Shown here: positions 18,579-27,457 of the stretch, in pieces
Position numbering within the stretch: the first letter of the stretch is position 1
Layout: each line of letters opens with the position of its first letter
Notes under the pieces: model-generated
Told to the model about the DNA's origin: nothing
What the model saw: only the letters and a program-made list of their open reading frames with translations
Database searches by the model: none
Translations under genes and position numbers: made by a program
NCBI RefSeq assembly: GCF_022747945.1
Contig: NZ_JALDST010000001.1
Location: 5,580,001 to 5,644,000, forward strand
Length of the DNA: 64,000 nucleotides
Origin: Micromonospora sp. R77
Lineage (GTDB): Bacteria > Actinomycetota > Actinomycetes > Mycobacteriales > Micromonosporaceae
Reading direction: 5' to 3'

Positions 18579-19119
18579 TCAGGAGCGCCGGGTCCGGCCC
18601 CGGTACGCCGCCGCGGCGGCCCGGTTGTTGCACAGCTCGCAGCAGTACCGCTGCCGGCCGGCCCGGGTCCGGTCCAGGTAGAGGCGGCGAACGGTCGGCG
18701 GCACACACCCGAACGGTCGGTCCCGCGACCGCGGCCCGCGCGAGGGCCGGTGACCAGGGTCGGCGAACGCGCCCGACCGGGCCGGGCCGGGGCAGCGGGG
18801 TCAGGCGCAGGGTGCCGTCGGGGGCGGCCTCGACGGCGGTGCCCCCGCTGGTCTCGGCGAGGACGTCGTTGAGCGCGGTCACCCGGGCGGTCGGGTCGGG
18901 GGCGGCGAACACCCGGTAGAGCCGGTCGCGCAGGTCCCGCAGTCGGGGCAGGTCGGCCTCGGTCAACGCGCCGGTGACCTCGTCCAGGCCGGTCTCGCGG
19001 CCGGCGGCCCTCATCCGGGCGACGCTGAGCTGGTCGGCCGGGTCCTGGAGCACCCAGTGGGTGTGCAGCAGCGAGACGGCCAGCCGCAGCGCCGGTTCCA
19101 GGGGAGGCACCGCGCTCAT
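18579..19119 (-). pseudogene. CGNR zinc-finger (ABATE domain) transcriptional regulator, single frameshift
   Basis: From ATG 19119 (MSAVPPLEPALRLAVSLLHTHW) the N-terminal ABATE-like domain reads cleanly (LPRLRDLRDRLYRVFAAPDPTARVTALNDVL; TVRVCAADR). Near 18690 a one-step frame change is needed to reach the C-terminal zinc ribbon, RRLYLDRTRAGRQRYCCELCNNRAAAAAYRGR, ending at the TGA 18579-18581. In the family the motif is CxxC with a CGNR core; here the third and fourth positions read CELCNNR. These proteins are typically DNA-binding regulators. It is divergent from the secreted hydrolase gene, with an AT-rich inverted repeat between them. Confidence 0.7.
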
Positions 19120-19198
19120 CGCCCGTCCCGCCGTCCGGTTGCCGACACGTCCGCCGCCTTTCCGCCTTGACCGATCGCCGTCCGCCATTCTACCGTCG

Positions 19199-19226
19199 TC
19201 AGTCATAAAACAAATTTAGAAACTGA
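19199..19226. promoter_or_regulatory. AT-rich inverted repeat between the CGNR regulator and the secreted hydrolase
   Basis: TCAGT (19199-19203) and ACTGA (19222-19226) flank an 18-base core rich in A and T (CATAAAACAAATTTAGAA), striking in DNA of this GC content. It lies 12 bases before the hydrolase GTG and 80 bases before the CGNR ATG, so it could hold both promoters and the regulator's operator. Confidence 0.4.
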
Positions 19227-19238
19227 TGGAGGTGGCTC

Positions 19239-20090
19239 GTGCGTCGTCTGCCCGTACTCCTGTCCACGGCGGTGCTCCTGCTCGTCGGGACCGTCGCCGG
19301 GGTCGCCCGCGCCGATGCCCCTACCGACGCCGCCCGGCCACCCGCCGACACCGTGCTGATCCGCGACATCGAGATCCCGGTGCCCGGGCAGCCGGCCGTC
19401 CGGGCGTACCTGGTCCGACCGGTGCGGTCGGGCCCGCACCTGGCCGGGGTGCTGGGCCTGCACTGGTTCGAGCCGGGCCGGTCCAGCCAGGACCGCACCG
19501 AGTTCCTGGCCGAGGCGACCGCCCTGGCCGCACGCGGGGTGGTGTCGGTGCTGCCCCAGCTGACCTTCCCGTGGGCCGCCGACCCGGTGGGCGACGCCCG
19601 GGACCGGGCCGCGGTCACCGCGCAGCTCGACGCCGTCCAGGCGGCGTACCGGCGGCTGCTCGGCGAGCCCGGGGTGGACCGGGCCCGCACCGCCGTGGTC
19701 GGGCACGACTACGGCGCGATGTACGCGGCCGACCTCACCGCCCGGGAGCCGGGCCTGCGGACGGCCGTGCTGCTCGCCCCGGACGCCACCTGGGCCAACT
19801 GGTTCGACCGCTACTGGCTCCAGCTCCCGCCGGGACAGGCTGCGGCCTACCGGGCGGTGTTCGCCGGGCTCGACCCGGTGGACCAGGTGCAGCGGCTCGG
19901 TGCCGGGGCCTACCTCCAGTTCGCCGCCGAGGACCGGTTCGTCGGCCCGGAGACCCGGGCGGCCTTCGGCACCGCCGCCCCCGCCGCCCGGGTGGCGCTC
20001 TATCCGCATGAGGAGCACGACCTGGGCGGGGCGCGGGTCCGCGACGAGCGGGTCGCCTGGCTCGCCGTCCGCCTCGGCCTCGCCGGATGA
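19239..20090 (+). CDS. Secreted dienelactone-hydrolase-like alpha/beta hydrolase with an Asp nucleophile elbow
   Basis: A 283-residue exported protein. A signal peptide of about 25 residues (MRRLPVLLSTAVLLLVGTVAG, cut after ARA) precedes a dienelactone-hydrolase-like core (VRAYLVRPVRSGPHLAGVLGLHWFEPG; RGVVSVLPQLTFPW). The nucleophile elbow is VVGHDYGAMYA, placing Asp157 where this fold normally has Cys or Ser; an Asp there is typical of haloalkane dehalogenases and epoxide hydrolases (GHDWG). The likely catalytic His is in PHEEHDLGG near the C-terminus. GTG 19239 has a GGAGGTGG ribosome site. The stop overlaps the next gene's ATG. Substrate unknown. Confidence 0.8.
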   Translation: MRRLPVLLSTAVLLLVGTVAGVARADAPTDAARPPADTVLIRDIEIPVPGQPAVRAYLVRPVRSGPHLAGVLGLHWFEPGRSSQDRTEFLAEATALAARGVVSVLPQLTFPWAADPVGDARDRAAVTAQLDAVQAAYRRLLGEPGVDRARTAVVGHDYGAMYAADLTAREPGLRTAVLLAPDATWANWFDRYWLQLPPGQAAAYRAVFAGLDPVDQVQRLGAGAYLQFAAEDRFVGPETRAAFGTAAPAARVALYPHEEHDLGGARVRDERVAWLAVRLGLAG

Positions 20091-20602
20091 CCGTCGGCCG
20101 GTCGGCCCGGGGGTGTCGACCGGCCCACGGGACCGGTGCGGGGCGGGCGGTGTCGCGCCCCGCACCGGGTACGCCCCGTCCATGGCGAGCAGCGCACCGG
20201 CCGACCCCACCGCCGCACCGGTTCGGATTCCGCTTCGATCCGCCGTTCCGGCTGCCGCTGGCACTGCTCGGCGTCCGGCCGGAGACCACCGGGGTCGAAC
20301 TGGACGCCGACACGGTGACGATCCGGTTCGGTCCGTGGCGGCTGCGCACCGCCCGCGGCAACGTCACCGGGGCGCAGGTCGGCGGGCCGTACCGGTGGTG
20401 GCGGGCGGTCGGCCCGCACCTCTCCCTGGCCGACGGCGGCGTCACCTTCGGCACCGGCACCACCTCCGGTGTCTGCCTGCGGTTCGCCGACCCGGTGCCG
20501 GCGCTGGCGCCCGGCCGGTGGCTGCGCCACCCGGCGGTCACGGTGACCGTCGCCGATCCCGACGGGCTGCTCCGCGCACTCCGCCTCCCGGCGGGGAGCT
20601 GA
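20087..20602 (+). CDS. Conserved hypothetical actinobacterial protein
   Basis: A 171-residue protein whose start (ATG 20087) overlaps the preceding stop, but the first about 40 residues are Arg/Pro-rich and unlike the rest. The conserved part begins at FGFRFDPPFRLPLALLGVRPETTGVELDADTVTIRFGPWRLRT and continues with NVTGAQVGGPYRWWRAVGPHLSLADGGVTFGT. It looks like a small beta-rich PH-like domain often annotated as hypothetical in Micromonosporaceae. A frame change near 20180, where an ATG occurs in another frame, may have produced a false N-terminus. No function can be assigned. Confidence 0.6.
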   Translation: MTVGRSARGCRPAHGTGAGRAVSRPAPGTPRPWRAAHRPTPPPHRFGFRFDPPFRLPLALLGVRPETTGVELDADTVTIRFGPWRLRTARGNVTGAQVGGPYRWWRAVGPHLSLADGGVTFGTGTTSGVCLRFADPVPALAPGRWLRHPAVTVTVADPDGLLRALRLPAGS

Positions 20603-20727
20603 TCGGCAGCGACGCGACCGGCGGGGTACGATCCCGGCCGGCCCGATGATCTTTCCGGCTTGTCCGGTTCCGACGGGCGATGCCGTGGGTACCGCCTACG
20701 GTCGGGGCAGAGCCGGAAGGGACGGAC

Positions 20728-22830
20728 ATGGCGGACGGGCGGGACGGGGCGCAGCCCCGGCGGGTGCGGGGTCGGCGTGCCACCGCGCAGCCCGGCAACG
20801 GGCGGGCGCTGCGGGCGGCGCGGGACCCGGAGCGGGGCGAGCGGACAGCCGCGGCCCGCAGGGCGTTCCGGAGTGCGTGGAGAGCCCGGTACGACCCGGC
20901 CGAGCCGGCCGGCAGGCTGAGCCGGTGGCTGTTCCAGCACCGGGTGCAGCCGGTCGGCCCGGAGACCCAGGAGCCGGAGGCGAAGGCGCACCCGTGGTGG
21001 CAGGTGATGTGCCTGACCGGGGTCGACTACTTCTCCACCCTGTCCTACCTGCCCGCCATCGCGGCGGTGGCGGCCGGGGCGCTCTCCCCGCTCGCCACCC
21101 TGCTGATCGTGGCGCTCACCCTCTTCGGGATGCTGCCGATGTACCGACGGGTGGCCCGGGAGAGCCCGCACGGGCAGGGGTCGGTGGCCATGCTGGAGCG
21201 GCTGCTGCCGTTCTGGCGCGGCAAGCTCTTCGTGCTGGTGCTGCTCGGTTTCGTGGCCACTTCCTGGATCATCACGATCACCCTCTCCGCCGCCGACGCC
21301 ACCGTGCACCTGCTGGAGAACCCCTATCTGCCGGCGTCGTTCCCGCACGGCAGCACCGCCGCCGTGGTGGTCACCGTGGTGCTGCTGCTCATCCTCGGCG
21401 GGGTCTTCCTGATGGGCTTCAGCGAGGCGGTGCAGGTCGCCATCCCGCTGGTCGCGGTCTTCCTCGGGCTGAACGCGGTGATCGTGGTGGCCAGCCTGGT
21501 CGAGATCGCCGCCGACCCGGCGGTGCTCGCCGACTGGACGTCGGCGTTGACCCGGGCCGGCAGCGTCGGCGACGTGCTGGGCACCACCGTGCTGGCGTTC
21601 CCGCTGCTGGTGCTGGGCCTCTCCGGCTTCGAGACGGGGGTGAGCATGATGCCGCTGGTCACGGGCGCGGGCGACGACCCCCGGCAGCGGCTCGAGGCCC
21701 GGATCCGCAACACCCGGAAGCTGCTCACCGCCGCTGCGCTGATCATGTCGGTCTACCTGATCGCCACCACCTTCGTCACCACCGTGCTGATCCCGGCGAA
21801 CGAGTTCGCGCCGGGTGGGGCGGCGAACGGGCGGGCGCTGGCGTTCCTGGCGCACGAGCACCTCGGCGAGGCGTTCGGCACCGTGTACGACGTCAGCAGC
21901 GTGCTGATCCTCTGGTTCGCCGGCGCCTCGGCGATGGCCGGTCTGATCAACATCGTGCCCCGCTACCTGCCCTCGTACGGCATGGCACCGGAGTGGGGCC
22001 GGGCGGTCCGCCCGGTCGTGCTGGTCTACACGGCGATCAGCATCGCCATCACCGTCGCCTTCCGCGCCGACGTCAACGCCCAGGCCGGCGCGTACGCCAC
22101 CGGGATCCTGGCGATGATGGTCTCCGGCGCGGTGGCGGTGACGATCGCGACGGCCCGCGCCCACCACCGGTTCGCCGCAGTCGGCTTCGGCGTGCTCACC
22201 GCGGTCCTGCTCTACGCCCTCGTGGAGAACGTGATCGAGAAGCCGGACGGCATCGCCATCTCCGCGCTCTTCATCGCCGGCATCGTCGCCGTCTCGCTGA
22301 TCTCCCGGGTCACCCGGACCACCGAGCTGCGCGCCGAGCGGATCGAGTTCGACGAGGCGGCCCGGCGGTTCATCGCCGACTCGCTGGCCCACGACGGCCG
22401 GCTGCACCTGATCGCCAACAAGCGGCAGGGCGGCTCGGTGAAGGAGTACCGGGTCAAGGAGCGGGCCCAGCGGGGGATGAACCCGGTGCCGGGCGCCGCG
22501 GACGTGCTCTTCCTGGAGATCGACGTGGTCGATCCGTCGCAGTTCAGCCAGGTGCTGCGGGTGCACGGGGTGGAGGCCGGTGGCTACCGGATCCTGCGGG
22601 CCAGCAGCCCGGCCGCCCCGAACGCGATCGCCGCGATCCTGCTCGCGCTCCGCGACGCCACCGGGGTCCGTCCGCACGCCCACTTCGAGTGGTCCGAGGG
22701 CAACCCGATCGCCCACCTGCTGCGTTACCTGATTCTCGGCCGGGGGGACACCCCGCCGGTGGTCCGCGAGATCATCCGCAAGTCCGAGCCCGACCCCACC
22801 CGCCGCCCCGGCATCCACGTCGGCGGCTGA
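20728..22830 (+). CDS. APC-superfamily transporter resembling KimA-type potassium permeases
   Basis: A 700-residue integral membrane protein with about 12 hydrophobic segments and a long cytoplasmic C-terminal region. The first conserved block, [59 protein letters not shown], is that of KimA (YdaO)-like H+/K+ symporters and related APC permeases. Later blocks include [15 protein letters not shown] and [35 protein letters not shown]. The C-terminal about 150 residues ([19 protein letters not shown] to [17 protein letters not shown]) form a soluble domain. ATG 20728 is preceded by GGAAGGGACGG. Substrate is K+ by analogy with KimA or an amino acid; the sequence does not decide. Confidence 0.75.
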   Translation: MADGRDGAQPRRVRGRRATAQPGNGRALRAARDPERGERTAAARRAFRSAWRARYDPAEPAGRLSRWLFQHRVQPVGPETQEPEAKAHPWWQVMCLTGVDYFSTLSYLPAIAAVAAGALSPLATLLIVALTLFGMLPMYRRVARESPHGQGSVAMLERLLPFWRGKLFVLVLLGFVATSWIITITLSAADATVHLLENPYLPASFPHGSTAAVVVTVVLLLILGGVFLMGFSEAVQVAIPLVAVFLGLNAVIVVASLVEIAADPAVLADWTSALTRAGSVGDVLGTTVLAFPLLVLGLSGFETGVSMMPLVTGAGDDPRQRLEARIRNTRKLLTAAALIMSVYLIATTFVTTVLIPANEFAPGGAANGRALAFLAHEHLGEAFGTVYDVSSVLILWFAGASAMAGLINIVPRYLPSYGMAPEWGRAVRPVVLVYTAISIAITVAFRADVNAQAGAYATGILAMMVSGAVAVTIATARAHHRFAAVGFGVLTAVLLYALVENVIEKPDGIAISALFIAGIVAVSLISRVTRTTELRAERIEFDEAARRFIADSLAHDGRLHLIANKRQGGSVKEYRVKERAQRGMNPVPGAADVLFLEIDVVDPSQFSQVLRVHGVEAGGYRILRASSPAAPNAIAAILLALRDATGVRPHAHFEWSEGNPIAHLLRYLILGRGDTPPVVREIIRKSEPDPTRRPGIHVGG

Positions 22831-22853
22831 CCCGGCCCCGCACCCGCCCCAGC

Positions 22854-22896
22854 CCGCATGGTCGTGCTCGATCCAGGATCGAGCACGACCATGCGG
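22854..22896. terminator. Perfect 21-bp inverted repeat with a one-base centre
   Basis: Arms 22854-22874 and 22876-22896 are exact reverse complements around a single A. The inner part reads GTGCTCGATCCAGGATCGAG. It lies 24 bases after the transporter stop and before the convergent small membrane protein gene. It can act as a bidirectional terminator; the shared GGATCGAGCACGA with 12187 suggests a dispersed element. Confidence 0.6.
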
Positions 22897-23055
22897 TGCG
22901 GTAGGGCGGCGAGTGGGCAGGGCACAGGGCGCGGAGCGAGGACGAAGCCCAGCCTCCTAGGACGCACTACGGGTGGTGACCCGGGACAACGGTGGCAGGA
23001 AGCGGCCCGCGCCACGGGGGAGCGGGGCACGGGCCGGGTGGAACGGGGCGACGAC

Positions 23056-23262
23056 CTACTTGGACGGCTCCGGGAGCTTGCAGTCCACCTTCGGGTTGGC
23101 GCCGATGTAGTTCAGCGGCCCGGCGACGATGGTGACCAGGATGGTGCCGGCCTCGGCGCAGTTCTTGTCGTCGTTGCCGTAGTAGCCCCGCTGACCCGCG
23201 GCGATCGCGCCGATGATCAGCCAGATGACGACGATGACGCCGAGTATCGAGGTGCCGCGCAT
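23056..23262 (-). CDS. Small single-pass membrane protein, conserved hypothetical
   Basis: A 68-residue protein starting at ATG 23262, eight bases after a CCGGAGG ribosome site. One transmembrane helix (ILGVIVVIWLIIGAIAAG, residues 5-22) is followed by GYYGNDDKNCAEAGTILVTIVAGPLNYIGANPKVDCKLPEPS; the two cysteines may form a disulphide outside the membrane. Similar short proteins occur in actinobacteria without known function. The frame is open 42 bases further upstream (MASTSIHH) but lacks a good ribosome site there. Confidence 0.7.
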   Translation of the reverse strand: MRGTSILGVIVVIWLIIGAIAAGQRGYYGNDDKNCAEAGTILVTIVAGPLNYIGANPKVDCKLPEPSK

Positions 23263-23384
23263 GATGTGCCTCCGGGGGTCGTGGTGGATCGAGGTGGAGG
23301 CCATGTACCCAATCGCGATGAACGGCTAACGGTGATCGGTACCGGTCAGCCGGACCGATTTCGGCACACCCCGGCATGCCGGCC

Positions 23385-24584
23385 TCAGTGCGGCGGCGAC
23401 GGGTCCTCCGGCGGCCGGCCCCGGCTGCGCAGATGATCGGCCACCGCCACCCCGGTCAGGACCAGCATGGTGCCGAGCGCCGCGAAGAGCGGCGGCAGGA
23501 AGAGTACGCCGGGAGCGATGGTGAGCAGGGCCAGCAGCCCGCCGGGGCGGGACAGCGAGACCCGGCTGAACACCTCGTACTCGAAGCAGCACCGGCCGAC
23601 CAGGAAGAGTGCCGGCCCACCCAGGATGACCGCCGCCCAGGCCGGTGGGGTCCGCCCGGCCGGTTCGTGCAGCACCAGGTCGAAGCCGGAGGCGGTGGTG
23701 ACCACCCCGGCCACCATCAGCAGATGGGTGTACGGGGCGGTGAGCAGGAACCGGCTCGGCTGCCGGGCCCGGGAGATGGCGTGCGGCAGCAGTTCCCCGG
23801 ACTTGTGCACGTAGATGCGCCACAGCAGCAGGGTGCTGACGAACGCGGTGGCGAAGGCGACGAAGTTCTCCAGCTCCGAGTGGCTGAGACTGAACATGGT
23901 GCCGGTGACCAGGATGGCGTCGCCCAGGGCGATGATGAAGAACTGCTGGTAGCGCTCGGAGAGGTGCTCGGCGGTGACGTTGCGCTGGTGCTCCGGGACC
24001 ACGCCGAGGCCGGGCACCGGGTAGGCGAGGCGAAAGCCGAGATAGTCGATGGCCAGGGCCAGCGCCCAGAGCGCCTCCCGGGCGCCGCCGTGGACGACCC
24101 CGCCGACCAGCCAGGGCACCGCGGAGACCGCGAACCAGGTGAAGACCCGCGCCGCGCGCCGCCGGGCCTGCGGGTGGTGGCGCACCGTCGGGAGGAGGAA
24201 GAGGCCCCGGCCCAGGTGGATCGCCACGTACGTGCCGGCGAAGACGAGACCCCGGCCGCTGAACGCCTCGGGGATGGCGGTGGTCATCAGCAGCGCGCCG
24301 AACATCACCAGGGCGATCAGCACCTTGATCTCGGGGCGCTGCGGGTCGTAGAGGTCGGTGACCAGGGTGGTGATCGCCCAGGTCCACCAGATCGCCATCA
24401 GCATGAGCAGGGACTGGAAGGCCCGCTCCCAGGTCACCTCGGTGACCAGGCCCCGGGAGATGAGGGCGAGGGCCACCACGTAGACGAGGTCGAAGAAGAG
24501 TTCGAGCAGGGTCACCCGCCGGGGTGACTCCGGGTCACGCACGGGGGGCCGGCCGGCGGGCGGCTCCGGCGTGGCGAAGGGCAC
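23385..24584 (-). CDS. Low temperature requirement protein A (LtrA) family membrane protein
   Basis: A 399-residue protein with about ten hydrophobic segments. LtrA hallmarks are VTLLELFFDLVYVVALALISRGL near the N-terminus, MAIWWTWAITTLVTDLYDPQRPEIKVLIALVMFGALLMTTAIPEAF, and HLSERYQQFFIIALGDAIL in the middle. GTG 24584 is chosen because AGGAG lies six bases upstream; the longer frame to 24707 is Arg-rich and non-conserved. LtrA was named from a cold-sensitive Listeria mutant; its biochemical function is unknown. It is divergent from the phosphotransferase gene. Confidence 0.88.
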   Translation of the reverse strand: MPFATPEPPAGRPPVRDPESPRRVTLLELFFDLVYVVALALISRGLVTEVTWERAFQSLLMLMAIWWTWAITTLVTDLYDPQRPEIKVLIALVMFGALLMTTAIPEAFSGRGLVFAGTYVAIHLGRGLFLLPTVRHHPQARRRAARVFTWFAVSAVPWLVGGVVHGGAREALWALALAIDYLGFRLAYPVPGLGVVPEHQRNVTAEHLSERYQQFFIIALGDAILVTGTMFSLSHSELENFVAFATAFVSTLLLWRIYVHKSGELLPHAISRARQPSRFLLTAPYTHLLMVAGVVTTASGFDLVLHEPAGRTPPAWAAVILGGPALFLVGRCCFEYEVFSRVSLSRPGGLLALLTIAPGVLFLPPLFAALGTMLVLTGVAVADHLRSRGRPPEDPSPPH

Positions 24585-24748
24585 GAGCTGCTCCTGCGGT
24601 GGCGCGGCCGGCCCGTCCGGCCCTTCACCGACCGTAGCGACCGCCGCCGGCCGGCGCGCCCGTTTTCGTACTTCCCGTCCGATTCTCCGGCACCGGCCGG
24701 CGCGCAAACCGGTTGCGGCGGGCCGTCGCCGGCACCACCGTGGCGGGG

Positions 24749-25654
24749 ATGACAGAACAGGGCGCCGCCGTACCCCCGTCGATCGACGTGCCGCTGGTGC
24801 GCCGGCTGATCGCCGCGCAGTTCCCCCGCTGGGCCGACCTCCCGGTCCGGCCGGTCGACGACGGCGGCTGGGACAACCGCACCTTCCACCTCGGCGACAC
24901 GATGAGCGTGCGGTTGCCGAGCGCCGTCGGCTACGCCTCCCAGGTCGACAAGGAGGACCGCTGGCTGCCGGTGCTGGCCCCCCGGCTGCCGCTGCCGGTG
25001 CCGGCCCCGGTGGGCCGCGGCCGGCCCGGCGAGGGCTACCCGTTCCCGTGGTCGGTCCGGCGTTGGATCGAGGGGCGCACCGCGCGGGTCGAGCGGATCA
25101 CGGACCTGACGGAGTTCGCCCGGACGCTCGCCGGGTTCCTGACCGCCCTGCACCGGACCGAGCCGGCCGACGGGCCGCCGGCCGGGGCGCACAGTGCGTT
25201 CCGGGGGGCGCCGCTGAGCACGTACGACGGGGAGACGCGGCGGGCGATCGCGGCGCTGGGGGACCGGGTCCCGGTCGACACCGTCACCGAGATCTGGACG
25301 CTGGCGCTCCGCTCGGCCCGGACCGGTCCGCCGGTGTGGTTCCACGGTGACGTCGCCGCCGGCAACCTGCTGGTACGCGAGGGGCGGCTGGTGGCGGTCA
25401 TCGACTTCGGTTGCTGCGGCACCGGTGATCCGGCCTGTGACCTGGCCATCGCCTGGACGCTGCTGTCCGGTGCTAGCCGGTCGGCGTTCCGGGCCGCGCT
25501 CGCGGTCGACGACGGGACCTGGGCGCGCGGGCGGGGGTGGGCACTGTGGAAGGCGCTGATCCGGCTCGACGATCCGGACCCGGTCGGCGCGGCGGAGGCC
25601 CGGCACGCGCTCGACGCGGTCCTCGGCGAGTACGCGGAGTCCGCCACCCGGTGA
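24749..25654 (+). CDS. Aminoglycoside phosphotransferase-fold kinase (APH family)
   Basis: A 301-residue protein kinase-like fold enzyme of the APH group. Motifs: DDGGWDNRTFHLGDTMSVRLPSA (nucleotide loop), SVRRWIEGR, the catalytic WFHGDVAAGNLLV (about residues 202-214; HGD with Asp as base) and VIDFGCCGTGDPACDLAIAW (metal-binding DFG-like). Proteins of this subgroup are usually annotated as phosphotransferases without proven antibiotic substrate. The start at ATG 24749 has only a weak ribosome site (GGCGGGG). It converges with the helix-hairpin-helix gene. Confidence 0.85.
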   Translation: MTEQGAAVPPSIDVPLVRRLIAAQFPRWADLPVRPVDDGGWDNRTFHLGDTMSVRLPSAVGYASQVDKEDRWLPVLAPRLPLPVPAPVGRGRPGEGYPFPWSVRRWIEGRTARVERITDLTEFARTLAGFLTALHRTEPADGPPAGAHSAFRGAPLSTYDGETRRAIAALGDRVPVDTVTEIWTLALRSARTGPPVWFHGDVAAGNLLVREGRLVAVIDFGCCGTGDPACDLAIAWTLLSGASRSAFRAALAVDDGTWARGRGWALWKALIRLDDPDPVGAAEARHALDAVLGEYAESATR

Positions 25655-25696
25655 GCCGGGCCGGTGGCGACGGATCGCCACCGGCCCGAGAGCGGC

Positions 25697-26763
25697 TCAG
25701 GCGTCCCCGCCCGCTCCCGCCGGCAGGACCTGGTCGGCCTCGGCGTGGGCACCGGCGAGCACCCGGGCCTGCTGGGGCCAGGTGGCGAGGCTGGCGGTGG
25801 CGCGCAGGCCGGCGGCGCGCAGCGTGTCCCGCAGCGCCGCCTCGTCCAGGTCGCCGAGCTGCCGGTAGGTGCGGATGCCGGCGGCCTGGAGGGCGGTGGC
25901 CAGCTTCGGTCCGATGCCCTGGATACGCCGGAAGTCGTCGGCCCCGGTGGGCTCGCTGCCGTTCGCCGCGCTGCTGTCGACGGCGGAGCCGGCTCGGCCG
26001 GGGTGGCGGTGGCGACCGGCGGGAAGGTGTCCTCCACGGCGGGTCGGGGGGCCGGGACGACGGCCGGCGTGGCGGGCTCCCCGGCCTCCGGCGCGTGCTG
26101 CCCGGCCGCGGCGACCGGCTCCGCGCCGGCAACCGCGGTGCGCGACGCCGCGTCGTCCCCGACCGGCTCCGCCTCGACAGCGACCGGCTCCGCCTCGGTG
26201 ACGACCGGCTCCGCCGCGGGGACGGGTTCGGCGGCGACCGGCTCCGCCACGTGGACCGGTTCGGCCTGGACGGGCTCGGCCTGGACGGGCTCTTCGACGG
26301 GCGCGACCGGCTCGGCGACGACCGGCTCGGCGGCGACCGGCTCCGCGACGACCGGCTCCGCGAGCCGGGCGGGCTCGTCGGCCGGGGCGGCCTCGTTGAC
26401 GTCGGTGCGGGGCTCGTCCACGTCGGTCCGGGTCTCGTCGACCGGCTCGTCGGCGGTCGGGAGCGGGGTGGCGGCGGCGGCCAGGGTGGCCGCGGCCGGC
26501 GGTGCCTCGTACCCGGTGGGGGTGGGCTCGTCGGACACCGCGGCGGGCGCCGGGGCCTCGTCCACGACGGCGGCCGGGTGCTGCTGGTCGACGACGGCGG
26601 TGGCCGGCAGCGGTACGTCGGCGACGCCGGCCACCGGGTCGCCCTCCACGATGGACCGGGTCGTGCCGGTGGTCGGCCGGCGGGATGCCAGCACCCACCC
26701 GCCCAGCAGGCCCACCAGCAGGGCCAGGATCACGATCAGCCATTGTCCGAACGTCGACGGCAC
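25697..26763 (-). CDS. Membrane-anchored protein with Glu-Pro-Val repeats and a C-terminal helix-hairpin-helix domain (one frameshift)
   Basis: From ATG 26763 a single N-terminal membrane helix (WLIVILALLVGLLGGWVLAS) is followed by about 200 residues of Ala/Pro/Glu/Val-rich low complexity with AEPV repeats. The conserved end, DDFRRIQGIGPKLATALQAAGIRTYRQLGDLDEAALRDTLRAAGL, is a helix-hairpin-helix/Rad51-like tail that is reached only by changing frame near 25980; without the change the first frame runs on to 25036 as Arg/Ser-rich sequence. Similar TM plus flexible linker plus HhH proteins are common near actinobacterial cell-envelope genes; function unknown. Confidence 0.6.
26109..26370. repeat. 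Short-period coding repeat (GACCGGCTCCGC family)
   Basis: About ten imperfect copies of GACCGGCTC(C/G)GC, 12-30 bases apart, encode the AEPV/EPVAAEP tract of the membrane protein on the minus strand. Copy number is likely to vary between strains. Confidence 0.65.
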
Positions 26764-26957
26764 GGCAAACCTCCCTTGTATGTACGGGTACAGAAGTCGC
26801 GGGAAAACTCGCCGCAGCTTGCCACACGTACGCCGGGGACGACAGGGAGGTGGGTCGCGTCCGGCGCTGGTGGGACGGCCTGGTGCCGCGCGGTGGTGGT
26901 GGGATGACCGAGCGTGCGACGACTGCGGCGGGTCGGGTGTCCGTACCGGACGAAGGG

Positions 26958-26995
26958 GGCGTCCCGGGCCCGGTGCCGCCGGGGCCCGGGACGCC
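26958..26995 (-). terminator. Hairpin downstream of the minus-strand TcmI cyclase gene
   Basis: GGCGTCCCGGGCCCGG pairs with its near-perfect complement ending at 26995 (one bulged base, four-base loop region). It sits 22 bases beyond the end of the cyclase gene at 27017. Confidence 0.5.
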
Positions 26996-27016
26996 GGTCC
27001 GGGTGGGGGTGATCGG

Positions 27017-27364
27017 TCAGCGCAGCGCGCCGGGCGAGGGCGCGTCGGCCGCGTCCCAGCTGTAGAAGCAGCCGGCCACGGCGTCCCGGGGGGAGTGCCA
27101 GGTCGGCAGGTAGGGCGAGGTGTGCGCGGAGAGGCGCTCGTTGACCTGGCGGTACAGCGGGTGCTGGCGCGCCCCGGCGACCGCGTCCGGGTCGACGTCC
27201 GTGGTCTCCATCAGGTGTACGCACAGGTCGTGCAGGCAGTACAGCGACCGGTGCCGGATGCCGGTCAGTCCGGGCAGCTCGGTGGCGTCGGACTCGGCGA
27301 AGATCTGCGCGACCCGCCCCTCCGCCCCTGGGACGATCCGGCTGACGATCAACAGACGACTCAT
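27017..27364 (-). CDS. TcmI-family polyketide cyclase (copy 1)
   Basis: A 115-residue ferredoxin-fold cyclase of the TcmI group, acting on aromatic polyketide intermediates (late-ring closure in pentangular or tetracenomycin-type pathways). Recognisable sequence: LLIVSRIVPGAEGRVAQIFAESDATELPGLTGIRHRSLYCLHDLCVHLMET, then HSPRDAVAGCFYSWD. ATG 27364 has an AGAGGGG ribosome site. It is a clear paralogue of the plus-strand copy at 28692, sharing FAESDATELP, GxRHRSLY and SPRDAxAxCFYxxDA. It is transcribed away from the main cluster with the SARP gene just upstream on the same strand. Confidence 0.85.
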   Translation of the reverse strand: MSRLLIVSRIVPGAEGRVAQIFAESDATELPGLTGIRHRSLYCLHDLCVHLMETTDVDPDAVAGARQHPLYRQVNERLSAHTSPYLPTWHSPRDAVAGCFYSWDAADAPSPGALR

Positions 27365-27457
27365 CGGGACCCCTCTCGCCGGTGGTGCCGCGGGACCCAC
27401 CGGGGGGTGTCGGACACCGTGTGGGACCACCATGCGGGCGGTGCTGTCATCTGCCCG

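Noticed and set aside
20603..20727. Cyclic-di-AMP (ydaO) riboswitch upstream of the KimA-like gene
   Set aside because: Only 125 bases are available and the conserved blocks are not recognisable.
19735..22818. Minus-strand open frame of 1027 codons opposite the APC transporter
   Set aside because: Composition (His, Arg, Gly, Pro-rich) is typical of antisense frames in GC-rich DNA and the plus strand encodes a real transporter.
24585..24707. N-terminal extension of the LtrA gene to a TTG codon at 24707
   Set aside because: The extension is Arg-rich and non-conserved, while GTG 24584 has a good AGGAG site.
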